In this document: in pieces, positions 1 to 11,130 of the stretch
How the letters are laid out: each line of letters begins with the position of its first letter
Position numbering within the stretch: position 1 is the first letter of the stretch
Source: Endomychus coccineus
Lineage: Eukaryota > Arthropoda > Insecta > Coleoptera > Endomychidae
Reading direction: 5' to 3'
DNA: 64,000 bases
Assembly: GCA_958510875.1 (NCBI GenBank)
Contig: OY294068.1
Location: 154,106,388 to 154,170,387, forward strand
Position numbers and translations under genes: made by a program
Notes under the pieces: model-generated
Told to the model about the DNA's origin: nothing
Database searches by the model: none
Seen by the model: the letters and a program-made list of their open reading frames with translations, nothing else

Positions 1-357
1 ATGGTGGAACATCTCTCCATTTTCTATAGAAATTTCCATGGTCAGTGTTCACCAGAAATCTCGTATGTTGTTCCACAACGTGAGATTCCACATAGGCAGA
101 CTAGTCGAGCTCAAGCTAATATCCCTTCATTGTCAAGCTCAAGACCTGCCGAACTTCTTCCTACCGAACTTAATTTCTTTATCGAGCAGCGAGGTAGAGG
201 AACTCTTCGTCTAGTGAGGTCTTTCCCTATGCCTATAACCTCCAAACCTTCAAGAAAAATTCGAATGCTTGTATCCTCTCTCAACATTCCACCTCTGGCT
301 CACACGATGTTCTTTGAATATTATAGGTTCACCGCCCCTGTAGTCAAAGTATAGAAA
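1..357 (+). mobile_element. Jockey-type LINE, 3' end fragment
   Basis: An open frame of 117 codons runs from the window edge and ends just before a short A-rich tail. The C-terminal part (SFPMPITSKPSRK, then IPPLAHTMFFEYYRF) recurs at 4330-4558, 13200-13385, 25833-26000 (minus strand) and 54700-54880, always at the 3' end of reverse-transcriptase debris. It is therefore the 3' end of one LINE family and not a host gene. The 5' part lies outside the window or was lost by truncation. Assignment to the Jockey-like group rests on the longer copy at 11130-13385. Confidence 0.75.
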
Positions 358-536
358 AAATAATGTATATTACGCAACATCATATGTATATATATACCAC
401 AATACCACATATGACGGATTTGGAAATTTGAAAATATAGTGCATATTATTCAGCACGTTATACGCATATCAAGTTTTCTCGGAATAATCCATCATTAATG
501 AAAAAAAAACAAAGAATATCTAAGAAAATCACTTAC

Positions 537-629
537 ATCAGTCAATTCTCCTAGTGGGTGAGTCCAAGTGTTCTTGCATGGATCAGTAGGATACGTTTTG
601 AGCGGTGTTCGAATTCCATGCCTAAAGAC
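537..629 (-). CDS. Histidine acid phosphatase, internal exon with catalytic RHG
   Basis: On the minus strand a 31-codon phase-0 exon lies between a consensus acceptor (TTGCAG, ending at 630) and a consensus donor (GTAAGT, starting at 536). It reads VFRHGIRTPLKTYPTDPC and later GELTD. RHGxRTP is the nucleophile motif of histidine acid phosphatases; the YPxDP and GxLT that follow at family spacing match the insect venom/prostatic acid phosphatase branch. These are secreted or lysosomal phosphomonoesterases that form a phosphohistidine intermediate. Only this exon is visible. The next exon would lie below position 537, where a LINE tail sits at 1-357, so it is probably outside the window. The upstream exon with the signal peptide was not found. 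Whether the gene is intact cannot be told; the exon has no damage. Confidence 0.8.
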
Positions 630-1280
630 CTGCAAGTGGACATCATAATGTAAAAACCGATTAATACTACTTTTATCATTTCTTATAACATCAAATGTAG
701 CACATATATATTTAGAAATCTAAATGAGTATTTCGGCAAATGGGTTGCTCTTTTCATACATAGAATATGTTTTATGGGAGGCTCTCCTGGAACAAATCGA
801 TCCACAAAACCGTGACACAAACATGTAAATTCCGAACGAACGCGGAAACAGACGAGTGGGCGTTATCAGGGTACGATCACGTAATCGGAATTTGATTGGA
901 AATTGCATATAGTATTTTTGCGTTAAGAATGATATGACGTCATACTTGGTTACTTTTGCAACCACTTCATTTCAACAATTCCCCTAAGTAAGTGCCGAGG
1001 TATTTTAGTCCCACCACTTCTACAGTTGGCAACACATTAAAGAGTTGCCGATATAAATTGTATATTTCTCCATTTGACTTGAGAGTTCATATATTTGTTG
1101 TGAATCAGAGCTTTAATAGAATCAAACTTCAAAAGTACAGAAACAATTCTTCCAGGACTGCAACTCGACGTTCTACGTATATTTACGTCGTGTGTTGTGT
1201 AAATTGCAAAACGTTTATAATTTTTTTACATCAGTATATCAAATTGAAACATGAATGTGTGAATACTGTTTGCTTATCTC

Positions 1281-1530
1281 GACGGAACTCCTAAGATTGT
1301 ACTGACGGTCATTCCTGGCAACATTCTAGCATTAAAACTGAAAACGATAAATGTTGGTGAAGTCATGTGTATACTTCATGCTGATTGTACAGAAGGTTTT
1401 ATTCCTAGTGGAGAACTAATATTTTCTACAAAAACAAAGGATGTCGACATCATGGTGAAATGTATCAAGCAACTTCCTAAATTGGATTGAATTTCAACAT
1501 TTTATGAGTTAGAAGAATCACCACCAACGG
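1281..1530 (+). pseudogene. Unrecognised coding remnant cut by a fold-back repeat
   Basis: A protein-like reading frame begins DGTPKIVLTVIPGNIL at 1281, continues for about 70 codons to an in-frame TGA near 1488, and resumes in the same frame (FYELEESPPTG) until it meets the inverted repeat starting near 1530. Composition and continuity look like real coding sequence with one nonsense mutation, but I do not recognise the family. It may be a fragment of a transposon-encoded polyprotein or a captured host gene. Confidence 0.3.
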
Positions 1531-3088
1531 GCGTTTTTAAGGCCGAAATATAGCCCTCTTTAGCCTATCATTGATATGCTGGTTCTAAGCGTCCTTTAAA
1601 CCAAAAAACTTCCGCGGAGGCTAATTATTTTTGTAATGTTCTCTACTACTTACGATAAAAATTTTAGACTCATCGAACTAAAGGCCTCCTTTAGGGACCT
1701 GATAAAGTGGAACCAAAATTTCGAAAAATTGACTATTTTCTAGCTGGTGTCAACAGTCAAAATTTGATTCAAAATATATCTCTGACGTTTCATGTTCTTG
1801 ACCTTTCGAATGAGCATTCCCATGTCAAAATTGGTCAACTATGTTACAGCTATTTAAAGATTGCAGTTTTGCCAAAAAACGCGTTTTTCACGAATTTTGA
1901 CCTGCTTGAATTTTTTTTCTATAGTTAAAAATTAACGAAACCTTGTGAATAGTTGTACTGTAACTCTTCTATCACTCCAGAAAACTTGGAGCGAAATATT
2001 TGATTGCTCTAGACACAGTGAATTTTTAGATATTGCGAAATATCGGTTCACCTTATTCAGTATTAATTATAAAAACTCATTTTAGATGCCACAAAATTAT
2101 CATTATTCGATGATTTCCATACGTATCATTCCACAAAGTCATTTGTTACCACTGGCAACGTTGGTTTAAGATAATTACAAAAATGTGCTAATTTTTAGAG
2201 AATAATGCGACATCTATGCGTGAAATTGTAAGTTGTTGTTTCAATACGGGAGGTAGCAGCTGTTCTTTGTTATTAAATTAGTGCATCGATTAGTTCTCCA
2301 GTAATGCATGAGGTACTTGTCAAATTATCAATCGTGCACATTTTCATAGTAAAAAATTCATCAAGTAAGTTTGTTTGAAAAACGTCGATAATATACAGCT
2401 GTAAAACTATACACACTACAGAAAAAAAGGTACAAAGTTAGAGAATTTTTTTAACAAATTTCATCAACACAATTGCTATTAATCTTAATTCAACTATAAT
2501 ACCAAACTACAACTTAAAACTCAAACTACGAGCTAAACAAGAACTATGTAACTGAAGAACTAGCCGATACACCAATTCAATAACAAAGAACAGCTGCTGC
2601 AACTGTATTGCAACAACAACTTACAATTTCAAGCATAGATGTCGCACAATTCTCTCAAAATTAGCAAAATTTTTTTAATTATCTCAAACCAACATTGCCA
2701 GTGGTTACAAATGACTTTGGGAAATAATACGTATTAAAATCATCAAATAATGATGACTCATATTATAATTTGTTAACTTTGTGGCATGTGAAATGAGTTC
2801 TTAGTTAATAACACTGAATGAAGCAAACCGATATTTTGCAATATTTAAAAATTCACTGTGCCTACAGCAATCGAATATTTTGCTCCAAATATATATCACT
2901 ACATCAGGTCGCTAAAAGATGTCTTTGGTACGTGGGTTCTAAGTTTTTTTCCGTAAGTACTAAGGAACATCACGAAAAAAATGAGCACCCGCGCACGTTT
3001 TTTGGTTAAAAGAGCGCTGAGAACCAGCATATCAAAAATAGGCTAAAGAGGGCTATATTTCGGCCTTAAAAGGGCCCGTTCTCGGAGC
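1530..3088. mobile_element. Fold-back (hairpin) element, about 1.55 kb
   Basis: The sequence from 1530 (GGCGTTTTTAAGGCCGAAAT) is matched in reverse complement from about 3085 downward. Matching blocks continue inward: the ATGCTGGTTCT block, and the block around 2210-2280 against 2580-2680. Nearly the whole element is therefore one imperfect palindrome with its centre near 2430. No transposase frame is seen. It interrupts the coding remnant that ends at 1530. The arms look roughly 80% alike by eye, so it is not recent. Confidence 0.7.
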
Positions 3089-3649
3089 CCCTGAACTCTC
3101 GAAGTCTGAAATTACGAAAATGACCTCTATATCAAAGGTGCATCAATGTCAAAAGACTCAAAAGTCAGAACCATTGAACGTAGAAGATAATTATGTTACC
3201 TGGAAAATATGACCAACGAAGTACTTCGTCTACCCCTACCAGACATGTTTAACCTCATTCAACACATTTTTGGTAAAATTAACTTCTACATGGAGATGTT
3301 ACTTTGGCGAAAAAATCAGTGGCTATGTAGAAAGAGTCTAGAAAAACAAACACCAGAGAATGAGTGGAGACTATTCGACATACTGATAAAGTGGATAATT
3401 CTGTGTTATAAATAATAAACAACAAGAAATTACGTTAACATTTTGGTTTAGATCTATTGAGTATATTGTCAAACGGTGAAGAGTAGAGCCGTGATGTCAC
3501 AGTGCTTTATGCTCAGCAACATAAATATATCAAACAATGCATTGCATGAGTAACAAACACAAGGTATTATTAGCAGTCAATAGACAGAGTTCACATTTCT
3601 CTAGGGGAACAACACGTCTTTTGGTCCCAGACAGCTATTTCGTTCTCCC

Positions 3650-5640
3650 ATGCGCTCATTAGTGGAACGTCACTATTCGGCCATCTCCGCTGGAAGTATA
3701 GAGACCCCGTTTGGAAACTTCTAGAACAATTGGTGCTCTAGCATTATCAAATTAGTCCAAGAGAAATTGCTTGGATCAAAATCTGGCGTATAGCGCGACT
3801 AATTGCGACCTCTTTGAGGTGTATTTTGGAAAAAGTTTTTTCGGTTCTGTCAGGCATTCTTCAGTTTTAACTCCATTTGTAGAAGTAAAAATTGAATGGT
3901 GTGGTAAACTTCGGGTAATATGAAATCATGATCTGGCATCAAACAATTTATAACAATGTTCATACGCCAGAAATGTTCAAACAAACATTTATGGAAAGTA
4001 CATAAGCGGCGTATCGTATCCACTTTAAGATAATGAAATATTTTAGCTTATTCATCCCAAATTCAAGAGAAATATACATCAGAAAGGTAGTGCCGGACAA
4101 TTTTATCAAAAAATCTAAAAGGTCAGCAAATTACACTAGATTAATTAAGATTTGTACATTTAAAAAAAAAATTAAAAGGAGATAATATGCAGACTAAGGC
4201 TCAAAACTGCACGTGTAAATGCCAAAATGGGGGATAAGAATGTGTAAAAATTAGACTTTTAACTATAATAAAAGGGTGTTTTTGATATTTAACGACGAAT
4301 TGAACAAAATAAGTTCATGTAACCAATCTAACTCCTTCCCACCCCTTATCACAAAACTTTTTTCTACCAGACTCCATTTTTCTATCGAACAGCGAAGTTG
4401 AGGAACTCTTTACCTAGCGAGGTCTTTCCTCATGCCTATAACCTCCAAACCTCCAAGAAAATTTCGAATGCCTATCTCCTCTCCCTATATTGAACTGCTG
4501 GCTCATACGATGTTCTTCGAACATTATGGGTTTTCCTCTCGTGTGGTTAAGATATAAAAAAAATGCTGCCCATTTTGATGTAACAATTTAGCGTGAAACA
4601 ACGTGGTTACTTGAGAAGGAAAATAAATTCTTAACAATATGAATGCATGAACTCTAATAAGGTAATGTAATTAACTATATAGCCCTTCATGTGAAGGGTT
4701 AATTATAATATTCCAATAGATCACTTAACAAGGCGTTTTTCGTAAGTTGGATTAGATGGATCTTTTGAAAATATTTCACAGTACATAATACGAACACGGA
4801 TTTATTCACAGTCCGAAACTATCATATTAATAAGAAATATGTTAATATAAAATTAATAGCGTACAATCAAGATTTTATACATTATATTATTATAAAAACT
4901 TTACCTTTTGTTTCATTTCTTGTTTCAACTGGATTATTTTTACTATTAACATTCTTCAAAAGAACAATTGATGTTTATGTGTAATTTGTCGTTTAATATT
5001 GAAAAATACCTTTTTATTATGGTAGAAAGACCAATTTTTACATATTCTCATCCCCCCTTTCCCCGAAATAATGCATATTTTCCATGGAGGCATTGAATAG
5101 GTGGGAGTGAGTCTAGCTTTCTGGCGTCACAAAAAACATGTTCTATACATCGTACACTATTCATAGGTGTAGTTTTAGAGCTTTAGTATGCAATTATCCC
5201 CTTTGAATGAATTGTAATTTGAATGAAGGTATTTCAAATTTTCTTGGAAATTTTGCTGACATTTCAAGCAATTCATAAAATTTACCGGCGCTACCTTTCT
5301 GAACCTTTTTCTCTCGAATTTGGAATGCATAAGCTATCAAATTTCATACATTCCATGATACCAGATCATAATTTCATAACGCCATAAGGTTACCACACCA
5401 TTCAATTTCAATTATAAAATGTCTATATATTTGGAGAACGCCCGGCCGAACAGAAAAAACTTTATTTTCTAAATACCCGTCAAAGAGGTCGAAATGACTT
5501 GTGCTATCCTTCAAATAGTCACCAAATGCTTATTTTGATTCATACACTGGCTCTTGAACTAAATGGGGCTTCTGTATCACGAATCGTGGCGAATGAGAAC
5601 AACTAATAAGACTATCTTAGTACTCACAAATAGGAAAAGT
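3650..5640. repeat. Diverged fold-back repeat carrying a nested LINE tail
   Basis: The left arm (about 3650-4310) and right arm (about 4980-5640) are imperfect reverse complements. Shared blocks include the stretch ending ATTGAATGGTGTGGTAA near 3891-3908 against its complement near 5392-5410, and the GGTAGTGCCGG / GGTAGCGCCGG block near 4086 and 5290. The loop holds a LINE 3' end. No intact coding frame is present. Confidence 0.6.
4330..4558 (+). mobile_element. Jockey-type LINE 3' end in the fold-back loop
   Basis: The same terminal LINE segment as at 1-357 (a block starting near TTTTTCTATCGAACAGCG, then the TTCTTCGAACATTATGG block) ends in a TATAAAAAAAATG tail. Frameshifts break the frame. 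It lies in the loop between the arms of the 3650-5640 hairpin. Confidence 0.7.
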
Positions 5641-6035
5641 TTACCACCAATGAAGAGATAAGAAAAAAGTTTCACGTAACTGTTTCGGAGTAATTTGCTC
5701 AATTAGTATAGTGAGCATTCACCACATATCTAAATCTAGATTTTTTTGTATAAATCACTTCAAACTCTGAATTATTGAGACCAACTATTTATGAATTATC
5801 TTCATTTACAATTAATGATGAACAAAACAGTCTAGAAAAGTTCCAAAATGACCATTTATTATAAAAATACAAGGAAACACGACATGTTTCGCCAGGTACA
5901 CAATGATACTTAAACCTACAAAGATGTTACTAGCTAAATATGTATAAAGAAATAGATAATTACCAAGAGGGCCGACGATATTATCTATCGAGTTTAATAT
6001 TTATTTGCCCAATTGGCAACAATTCCATACAAATA

Positions 6036-6726
6036 CCGGGATATCAAAAAATATCTTGGTCAAGGGTGGTTGTGGAATGTAAAACGTGTGTATTACTTCA
6101 AATTATTGAATATGTTTTGTTGTGTCAGAATCTGTTAAGTTATTGTGCTGGAATTTTCTAATCCAGTTTTTGAATCGTGCCTCTTACCACACAGCACAAA
6201 ATTTTCATGATTCAAGCCTATTTTCGAGCGAGTGCGCTAGTTAATAGAAATCGGCAATACAGTCAACGTTTGTGTTTGAACAATTTTCGAGAGCACTTCC
6301 CAAACGTAGCAATATTACCGGACAATTTTTATGCATGCCTTACAAATTGTGTTGAAGTGTTTCGCAAAACTGGTTGTGTGACTCATAAAAAAGGTGCTGG
6401 TAGACCAAGAGTTCGTACAGAAGAAGTTGTCAATGACGTTCGTCAACGTATGGTTTACACAGCATGAGGATGCGCGTCAACTTGTGCATCGAACAAAACG
6501 GGGGACGTTTCCAACAATTACTGTAATTTAGTTTTTCTTGTTACTAAAACCGTTATTTCATAATTTGTAGTTCATCATTGTTTTACAACTGAAATAAATA
6601 GGTATGAAATTTGTAAGTTATTGATGATGTCAGTGTGACAGTGAGATAATTATTTCAAACGTAAAGTAAGACACACGTTTTAAATTCCACAACCACCCTT
6701 GACCAAGACAATTTTTGATATCCCGC
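6036..6726 (+). mobile_element. Tc1/mariner-like element, internally deleted, TA duplication
   Basis: Terminal inverted repeats of about 55 bp open with CGGGATATCAAAAA on the left and GCGGGATATCAAAAA on the right complement, then share the TTGGTCAAGGGTGGTTGTGG block. A TA dinucleotide flanks each side (6034-6035 and 6727-6728), the usual Tc1/mariner target. The 691-bp body keeps only the N-terminal DNA-binding part of a transposase; the DDE domain has been deleted. Confidence 0.85.
6177..6467 (+). pseudogene. DUF4817-type transposase N-terminus
   Basis: This 96-codon frame begins MPLTTQHKIFMIQAYFR and contains NNFREHFPN and later GAGRPRVRTEE. That is the helix-turn-helix (DUF4817-like) N-terminal domain found in many insect Tc1/mariner-related transposases, followed by the linker. 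The frame stops before any DDE catalytic motif and runs straight into the right inverted repeat, so it could at most make a DNA-binding fragment. Confidence 0.75.
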
Positions 6727-6827
6727 TACATTAAGAGGTACAGAATAAATTTTCCGAATTATGAAGATAACTCAGATAATGTAACATAGGATTATAAAGA
6801 TGAATAAACGTAAAACATTGAACTATA

Positions 6828-6900
6828 GGCGAGATTCGAACCCTCATTACTGGATGTCTAGTTCAGGGTGCTTACCAATTACAGCACCTTGATCCCGTCA
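6828..6900 (-). repeat. tRNA-like (SINE-type) repeat copy 1
   Basis: In the complement an A-box-like GTAATTGGTAAGCACC is followed 30-40 bases later by a B-box-like GGTTCGAATC. The flank, including TTATAATCCTATGTTA on the complement, is shared with the copies at 7541 and 51255. This is an RNA polymerase III-type internal promoter as in tRNA-derived SINEs. The cloverleaf is too degenerate to call a tRNA. Confidence 0.6.
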
Positions 6901-7197
6901 GATTCTTATTTTTTTGTAAATATAAACCTCTGAAAGGATAGTAGATCATTGATGAACACAATGCGATTTGATGCTCCGCTATTCATATTAAGTTCAATCT
7001 TTTTTTGGAGTGAGCAGTCAGGTAAGAGTATTACTGTGGTTGATAAATAATCTGACAGTACTAATTCGAAGACAGCATCCCGATTCTTATATATTTCAAC
7101 AGAACTGACTGAGAGATATTCTGTTGAAGTTTCTTTGCCTAATTGACCACACTTTCGTGTAAGTACATTAAGAGATATAGAATTAAATTTTCAGAAT

Positions 7198-7270
7198 TGA
7201 ACTATAGGCGGGATTCGAACCCACATTACTGAATGTCTAGTGCAGGGTGTTTACCAATTACATCACTTTG
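7198..7270 (-). repeat. tRNA-like repeat copy 2
   Basis: The complement contains TGGTAAACACCCTG and GGGTTCGAATCCCGCC, the same A and B boxes as copy 1. The flank beyond (7120-7190) matches the SINE body found inside the right Polinton repeat near 51400-51470. Confidence 0.6.
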
Positions 7271-7540
7271 GTCCAGTCAGATTCTCTTATTTTTATAAAT
7301 ATAAACCTCTAAAAGAATAGTAGATCATTGATGAACACAATGCGACTCGATGCTCCTCTATGAATCAACTATTCACGCATATTTCTCTAACCTACACTGC
7401 TCACTTCAAAAAAAAAAAAAGACTTTTGAACTTTAGATGAATGTGCGAGGATAGCGGAGCATCGAATCGCAATGCGTTCATCAATGATCTACTATACTTT
7501 CAGAGGTTTGTATTAACAAAAATATAAGAGTCTGACGAGA

Positions 7541-7690
7541 CCAAAATGGTGTAATTGGTAAGCACCCAGGACTAGTAATGTGGGTTCGAATTCCGCCTAT
7601 GGTTCAATGTTTGACATTCATTCGTTCATCTTTATAATCCTATGTTAAATTATCTAAGTTATCTTCATGATTCAGGAAACTTAATTATAT
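7541..7690 (+). repeat. tRNA-like repeat copy 3 with body
   Basis: Plus-strand copy: GTGTAATTGGTAAGCACC, then GGGTTCGAATTCCGCC, then the shared body ending around TTATCTAAG. It forms a hairpin with the upstream copy: 7270-7400 and 7430-7545 are inverted repeats meeting at an A-run near 7410. Confidence 0.6.
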
Positions 7691-7715
7691 ATCTATTAAT
7701 ATATATGAATATACA

Positions 7716-7785
7716 CATTGAACCACAGGCCTGGATAGTCCAGCGTGATTACCAATTACACCACTTTGGTCCCGTCAAAGTCTTA
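7716..7785 (-). repeat. tRNA-like repeat copy 4 (degenerate)
   Basis: The complement shows the GTGTAATTGGTAATCACG A-box region preceded by the same GACTTTGACGGGACC block. The B box is damaged, leaving only part of the CCTGTGGTTCAATG end. Confidence 0.45.
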
Positions 7786-8113
7786 TACTTTTGTAAATAA
7801 AAACCTATGAAAGGATAGTAATACCTTTGTAAATCGAAGTAGCATTGTTCACCTGAAATAGTTACTGTGTGACGAAACATGTCGCGTTTGGAGAACAATT
7901 AAAGACCAGTTCAATCTTAAAATTCAATTAATGACGCAAATAAAAACAAAATCTCATCATTCAAGATTTTTAATTGCTCCATCAAAACTGTAATATATTT
8001 TATAATCTTAATTTTACAAATTTTTCTCAAATTTATCACTCAGTATCGATTGGGTTTTTCCGTTGTATACAATTAAATTGAATAAATAATAATTGTTAGT
8101 ACTATCGGAACCT

Positions 8114-8850
8114 ATTAACTTGTGTAATTATTTCGGAATAACAAAAACAAACTCACCACAAAAACTGATAATAATTCGTTGTCATCTCTACACACGGTTA
8201 AACTTATGCATGTACAAAATACAACCACAAAATGCAGCACGAAATTATTCATGTTGACACTATCCAAAATGCACGTGTAATGAGTTGAAATGCTTGTCCT
8301 TGGTTTAGTGACCACGTTCTGGAAACTTATCAAACGTTTAAGGATAACGCAGAAACTAATAATATATATCGTTTTTATAAAGGCTGTTCCACATTGCAAG
8401 ATACTTAGTACAGGAGAATTAGCTACAAAAGCGAATTATTTCAGTGATTCTCTATGAATAAATTATATTAGCTGAAAATCTTTTGTAGTATGTTCTGGAA
8501 GACCTATGTTCACGTCGAGTGGAGCAAAACTCATCGGTAAAAAAAAGTCACTCAATAAATCTATATTATTAGCAGTTGAATTCCGAATTCACCGACAAAA
8601 AGTAAGTCTTCATCCTTCATCCCTTAGTTTTAATCAGGGAACAGGCTGTAAATGATAAGTACGTCTATGATCTCATTTAAGACTTGGTAAATACGGGTAC
8701 TTGTTGATATTGTCTGGTTACGAATTTTAAAATTCTAAAGGAGAAGGAAGTTAGAACTTTCGGGCAGGAAGAACATGTTATTAAAAAAATCGATGGTGGA
8801 AGCCGTTACTTTATGGTAATTTATCATTTTGATTATATGAAAGAATAACT
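8114..8850. other. No recognisable feature
   Basis: AT-rich sequence with a 94-codon minus-strand frame at 8115-8399. That frame starts MQCGTAFIKTIYIISF and has a hydrophobic centre, but I recognise no family, and it has no splice or repeat context. I see no support for a gene. Confidence 0.3.
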
Positions 8851-9300
8851 ACTTTGTTTTTATACCTCTTATCAATAATAACGTGAAAACGTAACTATAG
8901 TTTCAACACCAAAGTGCCATTATCAAACAATTAGAAAATTATGAAGAAATCAATGAAACAATTCAAGTATAAATAGAGTAGAGTAAAGTAGGGTTGAGAT
9001 TAAGGGATCAACGGAAATTCCAAAAACAGGTAGATTCTCGGAGAGTACAGTATTACATAGTGAACATAGCAACAATTTGTGAATTAGTGTGATTATAATT
9101 TAATATTCTAAGAATTATTTAACGAGCGGTTTGAAAGACAGTACAGTATAACATAGTAAACAAAGTAACAATTTGAGAATTAGGGTGATTATAATTTAAT
9201 ATTCTAAGAATTATTTTAAGAGCGGTTTGAAAGACACATGAAAAGATCACTTTGATATAGGTCTAACTGATCATTGAGAATATTTTTATTAGAGTCTTTG
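8850..9300 (-). mobile_element. PLE pseudo-LTR, left inverted copy
   Basis: This is the reverse complement of 9930-10385. It includes two ~110-bp direct repeats (each with AATATTCTAAGAATTATTT, at 9100 and 9200) and a motif that reads on the minus strand TTTGATAATGGCACTTTGG then GTTGAAACTATAG. That is a stem-loop between GATGA-like and GAAAC boxes, similar to the small hammerhead ribozymes known from Penelope-like pseudo-LTRs. Confidence 0.6.
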
Positions 9301-9323
9301 ACACCTTTATAAATCTCTATTGA

Positions 9324-9590
9324 TTATAATGTATTCAATTTAAAAACTCTGGTTTGGTTATGTAAAACGCTTAGGCTATCTAAATTAGGGAAATTATGAC
9401 CAGTTTGTAAAAAATGATTAGCAAATGTTGAGTCAGTTTTGTTGAGTCTAAACGAGCGAAAATGTTCTTCGTATCTTAATTTGAAATAACGACAAGTTCT
9501 ACCTATATAAAAGTCATCACAGTCTGGGCAAATCAACTTATAAACTCCAGGTTTTCTATATTTATTGATTTTGTTTTTGGCGTTGATAGA
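9324..9590 (-). pseudogene. Penelope-like element GIY-YIG endonuclease domain
   Basis: Reading down from about 9590, the minus strand gives a KINKYRKPGVYKLICPDCDD linker, then FYIGRT, RYEEHF and FANHFLQTGH. The CxxC, YIGxT, R...EEH and GH pattern is that of the GIY-YIG nuclease at the C-terminus of Penelope-like retroelements. The reverse-transcriptase part is missing on this strand, so the copy is 5'-truncated. It faces away from a second copy on the + strand, giving the inverted arrangement often left by PLE insertion. Confidence 0.8.
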
Positions 9591-9619
9591 CCATTGTCAA
9601 TAAACACCTCACTATTGAG

Positions 9620-9946
9620 TTGAACACGATCAAACGAATAGTCATCAATAATGGTTTTCGGGAAGATCAAATAATTAAACTAATAAATCGCAAACAACAA
9701 CAATTAACTTTCTATAAAACTTATCCACGTATAAAACACATAGATGTAACCACTAAATTCATCTCTTTGACATATTTTGGTACAGTAAGCGAACATATTG
9801 CTAAAATTTTATCACGCCATAATTTTAAAATCAGTTTCAAACCTCAAAATAAACTTTGCCATCTTATATACAACGCCAAAGACAAAATCAATAAATATAG
9901 AAAGGTGTCAAAAACTCTAATAAAAATATCCTCAATGATCAGTTAG
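9620..9946 (+). pseudogene. Penelope-like element RT-to-endonuclease linker, endonuclease deleted
   Basis: The 108-codon frame has the pattern between the RT and GIY-YIG domains of PLEs: NNGFREDQIIKLINRKQQQ, LTYFGTVSEHIAKIL, FKPQNKL and NAKDKINKYRK. Right after INKYRK, where the minus-strand copy continues into its endonuclease, this copy jumps to the 3' untranslated sequence (GTGTCAAAAACTCTAATAAA). The endonuclease domain is therefore cleanly deleted. Confidence 0.8.
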
Positions 9947-10385
9947 ACCTATATCAAAGTGATCTTTTCATGTGTCTTTCAAACCGCTCTTAAAATAATT
10001 CTTAGAATATTAAATTATAATCACCCTAATTCATAAATTGTTACCTTGTTTACTATGTAATACTGTACTGTCTTTCAAACCGCTCGTTAAATAATTCTTA
10101 GAATATTAAATTATAATTACACTAATTCACAAATTGTTGCTATGTTTACTATGTAATACTGTACTTTCCTAGGATCTACCTGGTTTTGGAATTTCCGTTG
10201 ATCCCTTAATCTCAACCCTACTTTACTCTACTCTAGTTATACTTGAACTGTTTCATTGATTTCTTCATAATTTTCTAATTGTTTGATAATGGCACTTCAG
10301 TGTTGAAACTATAGTTTCGTTTTCACGTTATTATTAATAAAAGTGGTATAAAAAATAAGTAGTTATTCTTTCATATAATCAACAT
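9930..10385 (+). mobile_element. PLE pseudo-LTR, right copy
   Basis: Same sequence as 8850-9300 in the opposite orientation, with the direct-repeated AATATTCTAAGAATTATTT-type blocks (complement) and, on the + strand, TTTGATAATGGCACTTCAG followed by TGTTGAAACTATAG. With the left copy it closes a ~1.5-kb inverted PLE unit. Confidence 0.6.
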
Positions 10386-11130
10386 GTTATTATCCATCAA
10401 AACGCTTATTTTATTCATAATTTTGAATTTTAACACACCTACCTATCTACTTGCACAGGAAAAGGTAGTTGAATTCTCGAGAATGAAAGAATAAGAATAA
10501 AATGTGCAGGCCAAGAAGATAATGTGAACTTATCTGAAACGAAAAAAATGTTTGATGTAATGTGACGATGTGAAATTAAAGTCATTCAATACAATACGTG
10601 TATAATTTGAAATAATAAGGAAACACGAATCGAATCAAATGTTATATTATGTGAAATTTTTTAACAAATATTGCATTCCGAAATAGAAATCAAAAATAAT
10701 AAATGGAACAAATAAATAATTAAATACAAACAAAATTTATTAGAAGAGTTATACCGCCTAAGTCATCGAATTAAAATATTTCATCAGGTATTTTTAGTCG
10801 ACACTAGAGATACAAAATATCGTGTATCGGTAACTAAAGTATCGATCCTTCCATGAACAGTGTCAAACATCCCCAGTCTTTGGTGGAACGTTTCTATTAC
10901 TTCGATCACCATCTACATCAGTTAACCCTTGATCAATCATTTTCCGAATAACTTTCACATACCAAGGAATTCTATTTGATTGTTAGAAACAGACAAGGAT
11001 ACACATGCCTTCTTTCCGGAAATAATGCCCTCACTCCCGGGTTACTCTTGTTTCCATTTGCAAAGCCATAAATAACATTTTAATAAAGCAAGGATAACAA
11101 CGGATAGGATATCGAATGAAATACATAAAT
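10386..11130. other. No recognisable feature
   Basis: AT-rich intergenic or intronic sequence. No coding frame, repeat arm or RNA-like structure stands out. Confidence 0.4.

Larger units (their letters stand above)
5860..7890. repeat. Inverted PLE-like terminal pair enclosing nested repeats
   Basis: A block at about 5868-5940 (complement reads GCGAAACATGTCGTG) is matched in inverted orientation at about 7805-7885 (GACGAAACATGTCGCG). The GAAAC followed by a palindromic stem resembles the pseudo-LTRs of the Penelope-like copies elsewhere in this window. Between the two lie a Tc1/mariner-like remnant and a cluster of tRNA-like repeats. PLE identity is inferred from motif style; no RT frame lies between the ends. 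Confidence 0.4.
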
